Origin: Anaerolineae bacterium
GTDB taxonomy: Bacteria > Chloroflexota > Anaerolineae > Aggregatilineales > Aggregatilineaceae
Assembly: GCA_027494015.1 (NCBI GenBank)
Contig: JAOSJP010000012.1
Coordinates: 248,001-312,000 of the forward strand
DNA length: 64,000 bases
Direction: 5' to 3'
Shown: in pieces, positions 63,445-64,000 of the stretch
Layout of the letters: each line of letters opens with the position of its first letter
Numbering within the stretch: the first letter of the stretch is position 1
The notes under the pieces: model-generated
Database searches by the model: none
What the model was told of the DNA's origin: nothing
What the model saw: only the letters and a program-made list of their open reading frames with translations
Translations under genes and position numbers: made by a program

Positions 63445-64000
63445 TCAGTGTCGGTTGTCAGAGGGCGGCGCGCAGATCAGGGCGCTATGCCGCCCGGCCA
63501 CCTGGGTCAGCACGACGACGGCCTCCTCGCCGCCGCCGTCGAGCTTCAGCAGGCGAATCGCTTCTTCCGGCGACAGCGGGCTGCCGCGCTTCTTGACGGT
63601 GACGCGGCCAATGCCCCGCTCGCGCAGCGCGGCGCGCACCCGCTTGAGCTGGAACGGCATCCAGGCCAGCACCCGCCACGTTCGCGCCCAGCCGGCAGGC
63701 GGCGGATCGTCGCCGGTGAGGTAGGCGATGGACTCGTCCAGGCGATACAGGGCGAGGCCCAGGTGCGCGGCCAGCTCGCCGAGCAGCCCGGCGCGGATGA
63801 CCGCCGGGTCTGGCTCGACCAGGTAGGCGCGCGGGGCCGACAGCGGCGGCGGCGGCGCGCCGACCGGCCAGAGCGTCTCCCCGGCGTCGGCGCGCGAGGC
63901 GCAGCGCCCGGCGAAGCCCAGCTCGCCGCCCCACAGCACGGCCTCTTTCAGCTCGCCGCCCGCGCTGACGAACTCCACGCCCGCCCTGGCGCGCGTGTAA
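63445..64000 (-). CDS. SAM-dependent methyltransferase with THUMP-like domain (C-terminal part)
   Basis: The frame is open to the window edge and continues upstream of it (YTRARAGVEFVSAGGELKEAVLW). That stretch resembles the substrate strand region of class I methyltransferases. The C-terminal 75 residues are a THUMP_like domain: GIGRVTVKKRGSPLSPEEAIRLLKL and VVVLTQVAGRHSALICAP. These proteins probably modify RNA, though the target is unsettled. At least 185 residues are present; the N-terminal SAM-binding motifs are missing. Confidence 0.8.
   Translation of the reverse strand, partial: YTRARAGVEFVSAGGELKEAVLWGGELGFAGRCASRADAGETLWPVGAPPPPLSAPRAYLVEPDPAVIRAGLLGELAAHLGLALYRLDESIAYLTGDDPPPAGWARTWRVLAWMPFQLKRVRAALRERGIGRVTVKKRGSPLSPEEAIRLLKLDGGGEEAVVVLTQVAGRHSALICAPPSDNRH

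Overview
The window is high-GC bacterial chromosome. I read it as a member of the Chloroflexota, probably an Anaerolineae-type lineage. The reasons are indirect: an ftsQ-ftsA-ftsZ cluster, an nrdR plus B12-dependent nrdJ pair, a complex I cluster with two nuoM genes, a large secreted alpha-2-macroglobulin, archaeal-type prolyl-tRNA synthetase, and very many small hairpin and inverted-repeat elements between genes. No rRNA, tRNA or CRISPR array was found, so the placement is an inference.

Layout. 1-3057: cell division genes (end of ftsQ, ftsA, ftsZ) closed by a strong terminator. 3058-8050: deoxynucleotide supply, with nrdR behind paired NrdR-box-like sites and then class II ribonucleotide reductase nrdJ carrying a 450-residue LAGLIDADG intein. 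8208-17121: a small membrane protein, the 2132-residue macroglobulin, a receiver-domain protein, a YdcF-like DUF218 protein and an unknown. 17167-19375: a visibly AT-richer island of decayed genes (PMP3-like remnant, frameshifted DUF262 protein, OLD-type ATPase/TOPRIM remnant). 19306-21508: two FemAB-type aminoacyltransferases. 21898-32321: nuoA-H-J-K-L-M-M2-N, the membrane arm of complex I, interrupted by a nucleotidyltransferase gene with a beheaded HEPN partner. 32756-36902: mixed accessory genes (NmrA-like oxidoreductase, double thioredoxin, DUF4256, EamA transporter). 37480-40426: the Fo part of ATP synthase (a duplicated AtpZ/AtpI-like protein, a, c, and a b subunit carrying a delta C-terminal domain) with no F1 genes after it. 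40766-46547: murE, a frameshifted ferredoxin, a GT2 glycosyltransferase and a polyprenyl glycosylphosphotransferase. 46632-53625: small enzymes, an FHA protein, a phd/doc-like pair, a proteasome-like Ntn hydrolase and proS. 53786-64000: a membrane histidine kinase, an ArsR-DUF2087 regulator, murI (frameshifted), a Ser/Thr kinase, a tandem NYN-domain protein, an Imm17-like membrane protein and the end of a THUMP-like methyltransferase.

The genes do not form one single novel pathway. Growth functions (division, peptidoglycan precursor synthesis through murE/murI/FemAB, dNTP supply, respiration) are interleaved with accessory genes and with at least five families of short non-coding repeats. The most interesting features are the repeats: a CTAG-flanked MITE-like family whose ends carry a TAGAAT -10 hexamer facing murE and a glycosyltransferase, a second MITE-like family with GGGTGCGTGCAAAA ends, and several hairpin families. 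Three genes (second FemAB, the ferredoxin, murI) carry single-base frameshifts that may be sequencing or assembly errors.
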